This document shows positions 48,070-59,516 of a DNA stretch of 64,000 nt, in pieces (position 1 is the first letter of the stretch; each line of letters starts with the position of its first letter). A program made the translations under genes and the position numbers. The DNA is from Pocillopora verrucosa. Taxonomy: Eukaryota > Cnidaria > Anthozoa > Scleractinia > Pocilloporidae. The DNA is taken from the NCBI RefSeq assembly GCF_036669915.1, contig NC_089315.1, positions 8,397,611 through 8,461,610 on the forward strand, read 5' to 3'. The notes under the pieces are model-generated. The model did not search any database and was not told the DNA's origin. It was given only the letters and a program-made list of their open reading frames with translations.

Positions 48070-48265
48070 AACCCGTTAATACCCAAGATCTCATTAGTGA
48101 TTCTCCTTACTATCTGCCACATAGTTCTTGTTAATTTAGAGAATTTGGTGTTGGATCAACTAATAATCCCCTAATTAATATTTTTCTGTATTCTCATCAC
48201 TCGTCTGCTTGATATTGTAAAGAGAAATTCTGTCTTGGTCACTCATGAGAGTTAAAGGATTAAAC
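48070..48265. repeat. MITE-like segment
   Basis: Runs from AACCCGTTAATACCCAAGAT to GAGAGTTAAAGGATTAAAC. Near its end it has GATATTGTAAAGAGAAATTC and TGTCTTGGTCACTCATG; a partial match, GATATTGTAAGGAATAATTC then TGTCATGGTCACTCA, occurs near 63233-63270. Confidence 0.5.
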
Positions 48266-49080
48266 TACAAAATGTATATATTCAAGTGACAAATAATTTT
48301 TACAATGAAATTAGGGGTTGAAGTCTGTCCAAATGTAGTTGTTAAATGTGGTGATAATCATAATGTACCAAAGAAAATCTTGCTCATGAAGCAGGCAGGT
48401 AAAACTACTGGTATGTTTGGTGTCAACAGTTTCAACAATATTACTGATAATTGCACAAAGTATTAGCCACTGGCTATTGGATTTCTCTGGTCACAATTCA
48501 AGGAATTTTTTTTTTCTGTGGCTGGGATATGTGTTTGAAGTAAATCAATATCAATCCAAAGTTTTGTAAAGTAAAGGTAGCTACTTTGAAAACTTTTATT
48601 TTTTTTTTCTTAAAGGATACAATAAAATTTTGGGGAGTGTAGGAATTTTCAACAGGCACAAAAGTGAGATTTTTAACACATAGAGACCCTTACAAAGTTC
48701 ACAATAAGAGTACTAGTACACAAAAATTCCAATTTTTTAAACAACACTACTAGAATCTTTAATCACAAACCTCTTTATTTTTCCTCTTTTATACAAAATG
48801 CTTGAACAGTTCACTTGATATAATAAACTCTGTTCTCCCTGTGTTCTTGCTCTGGCTGCTTATGTCAGCTCCACACAAGCCTCTTCTGCAAGATGTACCA
48901 TGAAAGCAAAATTATGTTTACTTTATAAAAGGTAAGGAAATCAAATACTACATAGAGTTTATTGGACAACAGCTTCTTCTATGTGCATCTGCCATTTGTC
49001 AGATGTTTCTTGTTTTATACAATAATTTAATCTTTTTCTTGTCTAACTGTTAAGTAGATTTCATTTTCTAGACAGCTTCT

Positions 49081-50366
49081 TCAACTCTCTTTCTTTGGGG
49101 TGGGTTTCTTGCTCTTAATCATCACCACAGCGACAAATACTCCTAAAAAAATAAAAATTATCATAAGAAGGTAAAACTTATAAATATACATCATCATGAT
49201 GTTCTGTCACATAATTTTCTAATCTCACATAGAACAAGGTTCAAGTCAACAAAAGAATTAGTGAAACTTGTTTGCCAATTCAAATGCAGCTGGAGATGTT
49301 ACAAGCAATATAATTCTGAAAACCTGAACAAAACAACATTGAAAAAAAGGGCAGTCCCAGATTTGCTTCAAGTTGGTTGCTCATCCAACCATGGAATTTC
49401 TATCTTAAAATTTAGTAAAAGTAAAAAAACCCTGATCCACTACTGTATGGATAATTTTTGCCTCTTCTCTCATTCAGAGGTCCTCTTACTCTGTTCCAAA
49501 AAATTAATGTCTTTGTTGAAGGGGTATAAAAAAAGAGCAGTTACCTATTACTCCTAACAAAAGCACACCGGCAATGACTGGAATTATAACAGCATATATT
49601 CTGGGTAGAAATAATCTCTGAATTGGATGACCTTTCTCCACAAATGGCTAGAAAGAAAATGCATGAGTACATGAAGTCTGCAGAATACTCTGTTATTGCA
49701 TGTAAAAGGGGTTTGTAATTTAAAATCTCAAAACTATTAACCAAAATACAACTTTTCTAAGACACAAGCACGCATTTTAAATGCAATTTGCGATTCAGTG
49801 CATTAAAAAAAATTACCTTTACTTCTCCCTTAACAATCAATCCCCAGACTGCAACTCTAGCAGACAGAGACAACCATGACAACGACAGTCACGTAAAAAA
49901 AATGTGAAAAGATTCACAAAGACATCCTTCGTGGCTATTTCAGGTTAAAACTGATCAGAATCCGGTAGAATTAAATATTTTTAGTATTAGTAGAAGATTT
50001 CATGTGAGTAAATAAAACCAGAGGGCAATCCTAATGACTGTTCCGATCATTGGGGTACAAGAGAACATACACCGCCATGGTACTTACCAGTAAGACAACC
50101 CATATCGTGTAATACACAAAAATTACAGCACTGACTAACATCATCCCATACCCAGCCGCACGATCCGTTCCTGTAGCCTAGAATTCAAATAGTAAAGTCA
50201 GGCGAGCTTTCATATCTATGTGGCACGAGACCAGAGGTGTACCTATTCTCGTGCACTGAAACAATCGAAGCCTTCAGAGCTCGAGAAAAACGAGTAGTTG
50301 AGGTAAAATTTCAGCGGAAGACGCACACCAAGACCATATTGAACCCTCAAACACAAAACTTACCAT
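49081..50366 (-). CDS. DPM2: Dolichol-phosphate mannose synthase subunit 2
   Basis: Four coding exons on the minus strand: 50364-50366 (only the ATG), 50088-50177, 49545-49647 and 49081-49142, with GT-AG introns, giving 85 aa (human 84). DPM2 is a small two-pass ER membrane protein that holds and stabilises the catalytic DPM1 subunit, which makes dolichol-phosphate-mannose for N-glycans, GPI anchors and O-mannosylation. Diagnostic parts: MATGTDRAAGYGMMLVSAVI with the first membrane span and YYTIWVVLLPF, then LFLPRIYAVIIPVIAGVLLL (second span), and a lysine-rich tail KSKKPTPKKES. The very short coding exon 1 makes this gene easy to miss in ORF-based scans. It is head-to-head with the next gene, start codons ~390 bp apart. 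Confidence 0.95.
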
Positions 50367-50755
50367 TTTATAAAGGAAAAATAACGCTAAACTATCGAGT
50401 TGAACTAAAAGCAGACAGAAAACGCTGTGAGAAGTTGAATCTTCAAAACAGTTGGTCAGCGGAGTAATAACCGGAAGTTGAGTTGCAGACAAGGAAACAA
50501 AGTTCACTTAGCTAACTTTTGTGAAAATGTCAAAGTTAACAAAGGGATTGTAAAAATTGTCAACAAAATAATAATAATAAATGCGAACAAGAATATTCCC
50601 GTCGCATGAGAAAGGTAGTCGTGTCCTTTACCAGGGAAGAAACATGCTTTTATCACTTACAACTCACAATCTCGTGTTAGCCGCGGTAACAGTAACGGAT
50701 CCTTATCGAAGAAATTTAAAGTTGTTCCTAGATTACGGAACCGATTGTTTTCAAA
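50367..50755. promoter_or_regulatory. Shared divergent promoter region
   Basis: The 389 bp between the start codons of DPM2 (minus) and the acidic secreted protein gene (plus) must contain both 5' UTRs and both promoters, at least in part. No clear TATA box is seen on either side. Inferred from the arrangement. Confidence 0.45.
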
Positions 50756-53204
50756 ATGAAGCTGTTGATTCTTTGCCTTTTGGTGTTCACCTCTGCGGGC
50801 TTCGTTTTCGGTGACGAGGAAGAAAGCAAGCCGAATTTTATCGATTTGGATGAGAACGATGATCAAGTCTACGAGGATTCACCAGAAGACTTCGTCGAGG
50901 ACGAAGGAGACGACGTAAGTAAATATCAGGACGCGGCTAAATCTGACGTTAAATGAGATCTGTTATATTTTATTAAATTTTTTATCTCAACTTTTAAATC
51001 TATTGTCGAGGATATCATCGAATTTTAATTGTATCATGGGTTTCGCGTCAAGTTATTGAGAAGAACAGACCAAAATACACTATGATTCCGTCAAATATTC
51101 CACTTTCGCGCAATGATCATTATTTCATTTGATAACTCTGAAAATTTGAGTTCATCGCGATCTAAATGCCATAGTTACCTGAAATATTTATTTCCCAGGA
51201 GTTGATTCTTTTGTGGAGAGATTTTTCATTCGTACAAACGAAAATTAAGTGCCTCCTACTCTCGCTCATTAAAAAATGCCGTATGGCTTGTCTATTTACA
51301 AATGGTTGAATTCTAATTTAAGAGAAAGAGCCAAAAATAATTCCGGTAACTTGCGTGTGAATGGATCAATTGCGAGATTCAGGGCAAATTTTCTACCAAC
51401 TTTCGCGGCTTCAATGGAGAAACCGTCTAGAATGAGCTCTTGAACCAAAATATTTGAAAAAGACGAGGGTAAATGGTTACAGATTTCATTATCTTGAAAA
51501 TAATTTCGTGCCTTTTTTACTTCTTTTCAAGCAGTATATGTTGGATGAGGAAGACCTTGATGAGGTAAGTAAAAACTACAGATCTGATCAACATCACACA
51601 AGTCCCTCAGACTCATGAATTTCTTTCAATAAAAGAGAACGTCACTTCAAAAAGCTTCACCTTCGACAAATTAACTCATCCCGCAACCGTCTCAGTGCTA
51701 ATAAAGTACTCTCCCATTCCGTGAAATGGTAAAAATCACCAAAAGAAATAACGAACATCCTAAATAGTATCCGAAATCTCTGTTGCTGATTATGCTATTG
51801 GTAAAAAATTCATATTTCTCGAGTCGGCGCCAGTGGTTTGCAAGCCATTCTAGATTCAGTGAAAAAACTAATTTTTCAACAGGAAGATGACAGTGAACCC
51901 AAAGATCCTGCTGGCTTTAAGGCAATTATCATCTTTTTTGTTCTTCTTCCAGTTGGATACCAAAGCTTTTCATGTCTGATTCCGCAAACTGTTTTGTCTG
52001 TTTTAAATGTAGGACGATGAAAACGACCCAAATTCAACAAAACCTAGAGGAGGAAAACCCGTCAAAGTAAGTACAATTGTAGTTCCGATATATTTTAGAA
52101 TGTTTCGTCTAATCTTTAAAATCATTTTAAGTTTTTTACGATTTCCACGATAATTCTGATTGTATGAATTTCAAAAAACTCTGGGAGGAACGAGAAAAGA
52201 AGATGAACTATCTACAACAGCTGTCCACGTCCCCCCCCCCCCCCCCCCCCCCCCCCATCAATGGACATAACGAGTTTTAACTTGCTTGGGACATCTGTTA
52301 CGTCATCGACGGTAAAATGTCCACGTTCATCTAATGGATTGGTTTACGGGGATATCACGTGATAACAACCTTGAATTCTTCTATCACGAATAGGGACATC
52401 CATGAATATAACTCTGAAAAATATTTGTTTTTTTAAAAAATCTTGATCGACGATTTACCCCCATACCCTACAGTTCATGCTCAACAATCTTCTGTTTACG
52501 TAAAAATGTAGGTAATAACGAATGTGAAAAAAATTGGCTTTATAGATCGATGAAATAAAAAAACCAGGAATTGAGGAAGCAAACAGCGGCATGCCGGAGC
52601 CGACAGACAAAAAGGAAAACCAGAATACGAAAAGAAAGGAAGTAAGTGCGGAATGAATTTTTCTCTTCAATCGTGTCGCTCTTACCAAAAAATCCTTTAG
52701 TGTGTCAAAGTTTCCAATATGAAAAAAATACGGAAGAAATTATATGAACGTACACTTCATTTTAATAAGACGGGGACCGACATATGAATTGTCTTACAAA
52801 ACCGCCAAGATGAATATACAGAATGAAAATTGACCCTTAATTCAACCCTCAGACGTGGTTCGCATCTCGTCTCTCTACAATATAAAAAATTGATCAGTTG
52901 GAGTCGGTTTTTCTTCTTATAATAACATCACAGTATCTAATTTACAGATCAATTTGAAGCCGCGACAAGTTAAAATTTAAAATCAAATCTTGAGAGTTAA
53001 AAATTCCAGCCACAGGCACTAACTAACTTGCCAGTGCTATACTAAAAACAATTTAGCATGAAATTTCCATGTATCCAAGGTTTTACAATTCCTGCCAACA
53101 ATTTTCTTTAACAGGACGGGAATCTGCAAGACGCTTTGGTGGATAAGCTAGGATTGAATTTCGCAGGAGAGTCGGACGATCCAGACTTCGTCACCAAGAA
53201 ATAA
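50756..53204 (+). CDS. Small secreted acidic protein, unrecognised
   Basis: Six exons, 50756-50914, 51535-51564, 51883-51921, 52013-52066, 52546-52641 and 53115-53204, all in phase 0, give 155 aa. A clear signal peptide (MKLLILCLLVFTSAGFVFG) is followed by a highly acidic region (DEEESKP, DLDENDDQ, DFVEDEGDD, LDEEDLDE, EDDSEP), then a Lys-rich mixed-charge part (KKPGIEEAN, DKKENQNTKRKE) and a short ending LGLNFAGESDDPDFVTKK. No cysteine is seen in the mature part and no known domain is recognised. Intron 3 appears to use a GC donor (AAG|GCAATT, 51922) and exon 2 has a tandem acceptor (AAGCAG). Acidic secreted proteins occur in coral skeletal matrix but also elsewhere, so biomineralisation is only a possibility. 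The middle exons are less certain than the first and last. Confidence 0.7.
52231..52256. repeat. Poly(C) run (~26 nt)
   Basis: An uninterrupted run of about 26 C in intron 4 of the acidic-protein gene. Such runs are often mis-sized in assemblies. Confidence 0.9.
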
Positions 53205-55127
53205 ACTCCAAATAATCTAAACTACCAGTGATGATACCACTGGCGAGAGGCGTAACTTAAGCTTTTATGGTGCACATTTATACGTTTTATTTTGGGCAAA
53301 CTTAAAGGGGAACATTTTTGATGAAATAACTGAGTTTTTTTGTGGTTTAATTTTAATACAGTTTGGCTTTTATCAGACAAACATTTATATTCATATTTTT
53401 TGTTTCATTTACTACAAAAATTAACTTGTCAATCGATTTTCAAATTTCAAACTTTATTAAAGAGTAATGCGCCTCTACGCAAAGTGTGTGTTCTAAGTTT
53501 TGCTTGATATCTTTAATCTTCCAAAAAAGTTAAAAGGAAAAGATAGCCATTGGCACTCTCACTTTTGCAACCAAGGAAGGGAACTCAAATTGGTGCAAAC
53601 ATCTTGAAACAGTGTCAGGCAGCTTTTGTAACATGAAGAATTTCTACTGCAGCCCGATAGTTAAGAGCCAGCAAAAAGTCTACGACAATTTCCCCAGTAA
53701 AAATGTTTTACTTTTCTCTCCTGGATATTGTCTCACCGTGAAAAACGCGCTTGTTTTCTTCCTTTTTCTTTTTCTTTTTTTTCTTTTCGTAACAAAAGTG
53801 CAAGTGAGCAGCCATGTAACTCGAATCTCATTTTTTTCGTACTCAAACTTCGTTCTCCGATCATCGCTTTCGTCAGTTCACAACAAAGATCTAGTGGTCT
53901 TGAGCAAAATTAAATTTGAAGGCTAATTCCATCTTCCGGGCGCGTTTTTCAAAACGGGCTTCCTTTGATATTCGTGAGTTTTACCCCTACCCACCCCGTG
54001 CAATGTTGAGTAACCGATTTCATGTCACAAAAGCCTGCAATCCTGTGTCGTCCTGCGTTTAAAGGGAAAATGGAGGTCCTATGAGTATAAACCAGATATT
54101 TTCATGAATTTTTGACGCAATTCGTCTTAGATAGTCGCTAAAAGTTTAAAATAGTATTTCTTGGCCTTAAAACTTCGTGAACTGGAAAAACTTTTGACTA
54201 TTTGGGTGCAGAAGTCTATGAAACATAGAAAATGATCACTTATCGTTTTCGTTCTTTGTCGCCTTAGCTACTGAGAAAATAATGAGTGAAAAATTGTGTG
54301 CGAGAGAATGGAAAAGAAACGACAGGAAATGATGAAATCTTATTCAAAATTGTTACTCCACAGAAGGGGTAGGCTCGATTACTAGCCGCTCTAAGGGAAT
54401 ATGAGCCCATGCTCCCCTCTCCCCCGAACTCTTCTCGAGGAGGAGTGAAGACCGGACACGAGAGAGCTGCGGAAATCGAGCCTGCCAAAGGGGTAACCGT
54501 CACTGTTTAAGTCAATTTATATTAGCTGCTATGGTCACTAATAGAACAATTGTTAGGCAAAGCTTGAAGCGTATGATGCAAAATCTGAGAGACTTGTAAT
54601 GGACTTTGAAAATTAGAGGGATATCATGCGTGATCAGCAGTTTTGATAGGGTGCAATAAGACCACCACAGACCACCCTCAGTATTCCGCTGGGATTGGTC
54701 TCCTGGCTTGAATTATCTTTATCTATTATCAATGATGTGCCCCATTACAGAACATAAGTTTGGCCGGAACACAAAAAACAAAAAAAAAGGCGACAATTAA
54801 TCACCTAGGAACAATGATAGCTTTGGATAGAAAAGATTGACAGGATTAAATAGAAATCACAAACTTAAAAAATTCCAGTTACGTTTTTCAAAATGCAACG
54901 AGAGTGCTTTAGATGTACTTTCCCTTTATTCCTATTACTGACCAAAATGGCATTTATTTCTCCTCATCGAGATATTCACATATTTTCAATCAGAAAGGTG
55001 ACAGGAGGATAGAAAAATATCGGGGGGATATTGTTCGATCTAACACCAAATTCTCAGAGCTATCATAATACGAAATATATGAAAGACAGTGCGGAGAATT
55101 GAAAGTTTGATCTCGGGAGTGAAAGTG
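53205..55127. other. Convergent intergenic region
   Basis: Lies between the 3' ends of the acidic-protein gene (plus) and the Kv gene (minus). Contains pyrimidine-rich stretches near 53755-53785 and an A-run near 54772-54788. The frames at 53612-53926 and 54264-54503 have no recognisable features and are not called. Confidence 0.6.
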
Positions 55128-57153
55128 TTAAATTACAGTGACACTCCTCGGTTGTACACTCTTCGGTCGCACACTGAACTCTATCTGACTTTCAAATGAT
55201 GAGTTCTTTGTGGTAGGTGGAATCTCAAACGAAAAGTCTTCCTCGGCAAACGTCACGGTCCTTCTCCAGTCTTCGAAAGAGTCGGAAGAATCATCATCTG
55301 AGATCTGAAGCTTTTCTGAGGTCAAAAGTTTCTCGATTTTGACTTTTTCTTGGACACTGTTGAACTTGGAGCCAATGATTGGCAACAGAGGGGTAATGAT
55401 GATCACTCCAAATACCACACACAAGGCACTATTTATTTTGCCAGCTGAAATAAAAGTTTCAAAAAATAATTCAGGGTAAATTTGGTTAGAAATTCGTCTG
55501 TCTGAAGGAGAGGAATGAAAGAAAATGAAGATGATGATTTTAATTCTATTTTAGATCGATAGAGATTATCTCCCTTTGAGTAATAGACAAGGTGCTGACA
55601 AGGAGAATTTGTTTAATAATCAAGAGTTTTTCTGAGCTGGTGCCGGACCATATTCTTTATTCTCATGACCTTAATGTGTGATTCAGGGGTGATATTGTGA
55701 GGAGAAATTCGATACTAGTCATCCTTAGCGGTGAAAGCGTTACGGCTGTTAGCGATGTTCTCCTGCTGTTATCTATTTTGTATCAGGGGCTCGTCGTTGG
55801 TGAAGATAAAGGAGACAGATTGAGTACATACATAAGGAGCATCCATGTATTAATAGAGAGAGATACAAGCTAGAGTATCATAAACCTCAAATTTGTACAA
55901 CATAGCAAAGACGTACCTAGCTACTAAACTTATTTAAACCTACCAAGAGTTACCGGGACCATATCTCCATATCCCACACTGGTCAGTGTTATTATGGCCC
56001 ACCAAAACGCCGCGGGAATGCTCACAAAATCAGTCCCTTCATGTTCTTGCTCGAAATAGTAACAGGTGCTGGCAAACACAGTCGTAGTCATCAGAATAAG
56101 AAAGTAGAGCAACAGGAAATCCTTGACGCATTCTCTAATTGTTTTAACAAAGATCTGCACGGAGGAACTGTAGCGATATATTTTCGCGAGTCTCAAGAGA
56201 CGCACGAGACGCAAAACCCTCAGAGTATACGCGGATTGTGTTGCGCTAACAGAATGCCAAGACATTACGAGAGAGAGGTAGAAAGGTAAAACTGAGAGGA
56301 GGTCGAAAAGGTTGAGAAGATTCCAGAAGAAACGCCGTTTTTCAGCGGAGGCTAGAAAGCGGATTATCAGCTCTAATGAAAAACAGGCAACGCAAAATGT
56401 CTCGATGACAAACAAAGTCCGAAGTTTATTAGATAAACTTTGACTTTCATGTATCACCGTGGGAATGTCTCCTGTAATATTGGTCGGTTTTTTTCTATTT
56501 GTTTGTTTCCGAATGTGTGCTGAAACACCGCCATTTGCTTCATCAAGGTCAGGGAGAGTTTCAATGCACAACATGATGATAGACAAAATAATCACCAGAA
56601 GCATAAACACGTTGATAAGTCGGGCAGTAATGCTAGAGCTTGGATTTTCAAAGAATTCCCACACCATTCTTTGATACTTGTTGGCTGGAAGAATTACCTT
56701 AGAGGGGCCTACAGACAGTGAAACATTTCCCGGCAGCGAAAGATATTGTAATAGACCAAAAAACTGCAATTCCTTCATAAGTAGGTCGTCCGGAATATGT
56801 TCAGGACGGAAAAACTCTCCAGCAGTTTGGTAAAAATGATAGACGCTTTCAAACGCCATTCGATTCCTATCGAAGAAATACTCGTCCCTTTCGGCGTCGT
56901 AAAATTCTTCTCTTCGAGCAGAGCGGGCGAGCAGACTCTTAGGGAACCTAAACAACCGACTGTAAGTCAATTCATACTTCTTTCCACTCACGTTTATCTT
57001 GATTCTTTCAACGCACTTTCCTGGGATCGCGACAGAACTTATGCGCGGGCGTCGGTAACGCGTGACGTCTCCAAGTCTGTGTCCCAAACGAGGAGTTTTA
57101 ATTCTTGAGTCCGACCAAGACCTTCTGCTGGCACCTACCGGCGGCAGAATCAT
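55128..57153 (-). CDS. Voltage-gated potassium channel, Shaker (Kv1) type
   Basis: Two exons, 55944-57153 and 55128-55444, join in frame to 508 aa. Order: N-terminal basic region; T1 tetramerisation domain (about 48-135, INVSGKKYELTY ... DEYFFDRNR); S1 (178-200); an S1-S2 loop with a possible N-glycosylation site (NIT); S2 (246-267); S3 (275-297); S4 (about 310-327, LRVLRLVRLLRLAKIYR with regularly spaced charges); S5 (about 341-365); selectivity filter TSVGYGD (391-397); S6 (about 408-428). It is a membrane K+ channel subunit assembling as tetramers. The usual S6 gate motif LPVP is here PLLP (422-425), and the stretch lacks the first proline of PxP. Two 3' lysine/acid-rich segments follow S6. 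A modified gate may make it a regulatory subunit, as described for some cnidarian Shaker proteins, but this is inference. Confidence 0.93.
55598..55745 (+). mobile_element. Short non-autonomous repeat, family A copy 3
   Basis: Matches copies at 6085-6222 and 13022-13170: CAAGGAGAATTTGTTTAATA, CTCATGACCTTAATGTGTGA, TTCAGGGGTGATATTG and GAGAAATTCGATACTAGTC. It lies in the intron of the Kv gene. Confidence 0.7.
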
Positions 57154-59516
57154 GAAGTCAGCTGTTCATGAACCTACTGCAAAATCCGATAGAATTCGGC
57201 ATGTCAAAGGCACGTGACAATAACAGAACTACAAACTGCATTTGCGAATCACTACTTTCCTTTATCAATTCTGGCTCGCCAAACAAGTCCTGCTCCGATC
57301 TGAGAGTATAATCAGCGAGTATGCCGACTAATGAGTTACAACTTTTCCTAATCTTTAGACATGAGGTGAAGGCCGAACCAGATAGTTCAGATAATTTATC
57401 ATTATCTTCAGTCAGCAAATTTATTCAGAGCGACAACTATAGATTTGCTTTTTAATGGCATCGCGTTTTGATAAACTCCCGCAGTCATGTATCAGTAGAT
57501 TACACTTAAGGCTGACGCTGTTAACACAGTAAGACTCTTGATTTTGACAACATAAAACCAAAATTATTGATGTTAAGTTTACTTTTATTGAGGTGCGGGA
57601 GCATGATGTTAACGAGGTCGTTTATGATTGCATAACTCAGATCCAATGTCCAGACATCTGCCCCACGATTTTGTTTTTGATAAAGTGAACTTTAAGCATA
57701 TGAGATAAGACTAAAGATAGTGCCGCGCAAGGGAAACATCTTTTGAGTGTCAATTTAATCAGTAATTCAGGATCAGCGAGGCGTTTCATTCGAGGCCTGC
57801 AGAACAGGTGTTCAGTCAAACGGAGGCAAGCGCGAGGTGACCGCGAAGTAAGAGTTACGCACAAGGGGAGGAGTGCAAAAAAATATTGATTATTTATTTA
57901 TTTTTTCGAACTTCTGACCTTGCGCCTGACTCGCGCTTCGTGCTCGCCTGGCGCTTGTCTCCGTTCGCTTGAATGTCGCATGTTCGTATGTAGGCTTGAC
58001 TTCTGCTGTTCGTGGAGCGCGGGCTCATTTTCTGAACATTGGCTCACCTCTCACCGCTACGGCTTGGATTCTATTACCGAACCTTGCTGACGTGCAGTGC
58101 TTTTTTTTCTACGCTTCTTTCAGTAGAGCATTCTGCTGTCGTGATTTTCAAGGTTGAGTCGACGGACATGACGGATCATATCGAAGAACATGCATCAACA
58201 GCACTATATACTTGACTGTCTGACCACAAGTAACTACCGCTTTCATGATCTACAGTTTTGTGAGATTTCACGAGAGTTTCTTGGGAATTAAGTTATTTGA
58301 GAGAAGCTTCAATATCGGTTCCAGTATCCAAAAAAACACGCGGTGATAATAACTCGTTAAAGAAGCTGGAGAGCTTATGGGTTCAAATCCCGTACAGGCC
58401 TTGTTTTTAGTACTGCTTAAGTAGTGTTCATCTCCGCGAAGATCGCTTTCATATTCAATTCTTTCTTCTTATGCTGGCTCTGTAGTGGCAAACTGCTAAA
58501 AAAGAAACATAATTGCAGACACGGCTTGAGACAAAGTCGGTGCGTTTCGCTTCTTGTAGTTTGTGTTTAACACACTTTATAATACTTATAACACACACTC
58601 GTGTATATCCTGCAGTGGACTAGTTCCTGAAACCAGACCCTGCTATGTACCAGTCCCCTCGTGTGTGCCGACCTTTATGCTGTGTAATGTTAATTACAGT
58701 TACCTGCCTGAAGTGGACATGGTATTAAAACTGTACAGTTTCCCTATGTAATCTTAACTCTATGATAAAAACCTCTTGGAATGCCCCATTTCTACTGGCT
58801 TTGGGTCTCAAAGGGCTCTGTTTTAGTAATAAATGTGGATGTTGAAAGAGGGGGCCGTAAACGGAAATGTACACAGCGTACGTGGCATTTGTAAAAGATC
58901 TCAAGAGAAATAAAAGCGATGTTGTTAAAACTACGGGCCTTTTTTTATCTCATGTCTGGATTATCAATATTACATTGGCTGGCCAATACAATATGACAAA
59001 ATCGGGTGGTGTTCGCTTATACGGGGTCCTTTCACAGGCCAGCCCACAACAGTAGAAGGCCTGAATGTATGAAAGTCCTTAATGCAACCCAATGCAATCG
59101 TTTGTCTCTGCCAATGCATTGTTATAGTCGACATCCACATTGAGATGCTAAAGTGACAGTTGTCACACTAAAGAATCCTTTGGCCAAAATCCTTTTAATT
59201 TACTTATACTGTCGATTGGTCAGTTGGCACTTTTATACGTCAGTGCGGATTAAGAGTAAATGTTATTACATTTAGGACTTTAGTACATTTAGGACAGTTA
59301 TTACACAAAGGCCTCACACACAGGCCTAACTTTACCATGAGACGCTTCAGCCAATCTGGAAGTGACACAGTGATTTACAGAGTGAAGACTGGTACCAATA
59401 TCATGTTAGTATTAATATATCTGCGCATTATCGGTTGATGTAGCAACTGAGCTGTAGGTGTTCTCTTGTCTTGGTCCTTTGATTAAAGTTTTTTGAGAAA
59501 CGATTTAAACCTTAAT
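57154..59516. other. Divergent intergenic region between Kv and copper transporter genes
   Basis: Upstream regions of the Kv gene (minus) and CTR1 gene (plus). Contains a minus-strand upstream open frame (57158-57418) ending just before the Kv start codon, a hairpin element (57821-57963) and a tRNA T-arm-like GGGTTCAAATCCCG at 58379-58392. No full tRNA fold was found around the latter. No gene supported. Confidence 0.55.
57821..57963. mobile_element. MITE-like hairpin element (~143 bp)
   Basis: The left arm CGGAGGCAAGCGCGAGGTGA (57821-57840, then CCGCGAAG) is nearly the reverse complement of the right arm (CGCTTCGTGCTCGCCTGGCG then CTTGTCTCCG, 57934-57963). The centre is AT-rich (ATTTATTTATTTTTT). 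Confidence 0.7.

Larger units (their letters stand above)
46663..49080. other. Convergent intergenic region between SRXN1 and DPM2
   Basis: Holds the SRXN1 3' UTR (AATAAA 46806-46811), two MITE-like segments (about 47040-47255 and 48070-48265) and T-rich runs near 48600. No supported gene. Confidence 0.6.

Noticed and set aside
53612-53926. 104-aa frame between the acidic protein and Kv genes
   Set aside because: Phe-rich because of a T-rich tract; no start context or homology recognised.
55930-57108. Plus-strand open frames over the Kv exon (56041-56289, 56459-56674, 56797-57108)
   Set aside because: They are shadows of the minus-strand Kv coding sequence and have no recognisable features.
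58363-58410. tRNA-like T-arm (GGGTTCAAATCCCG)
   Set aside because: No matching acceptor stem, D-arm or anticodon arm could be folded around it; at most a SINE or tRNA remnant.
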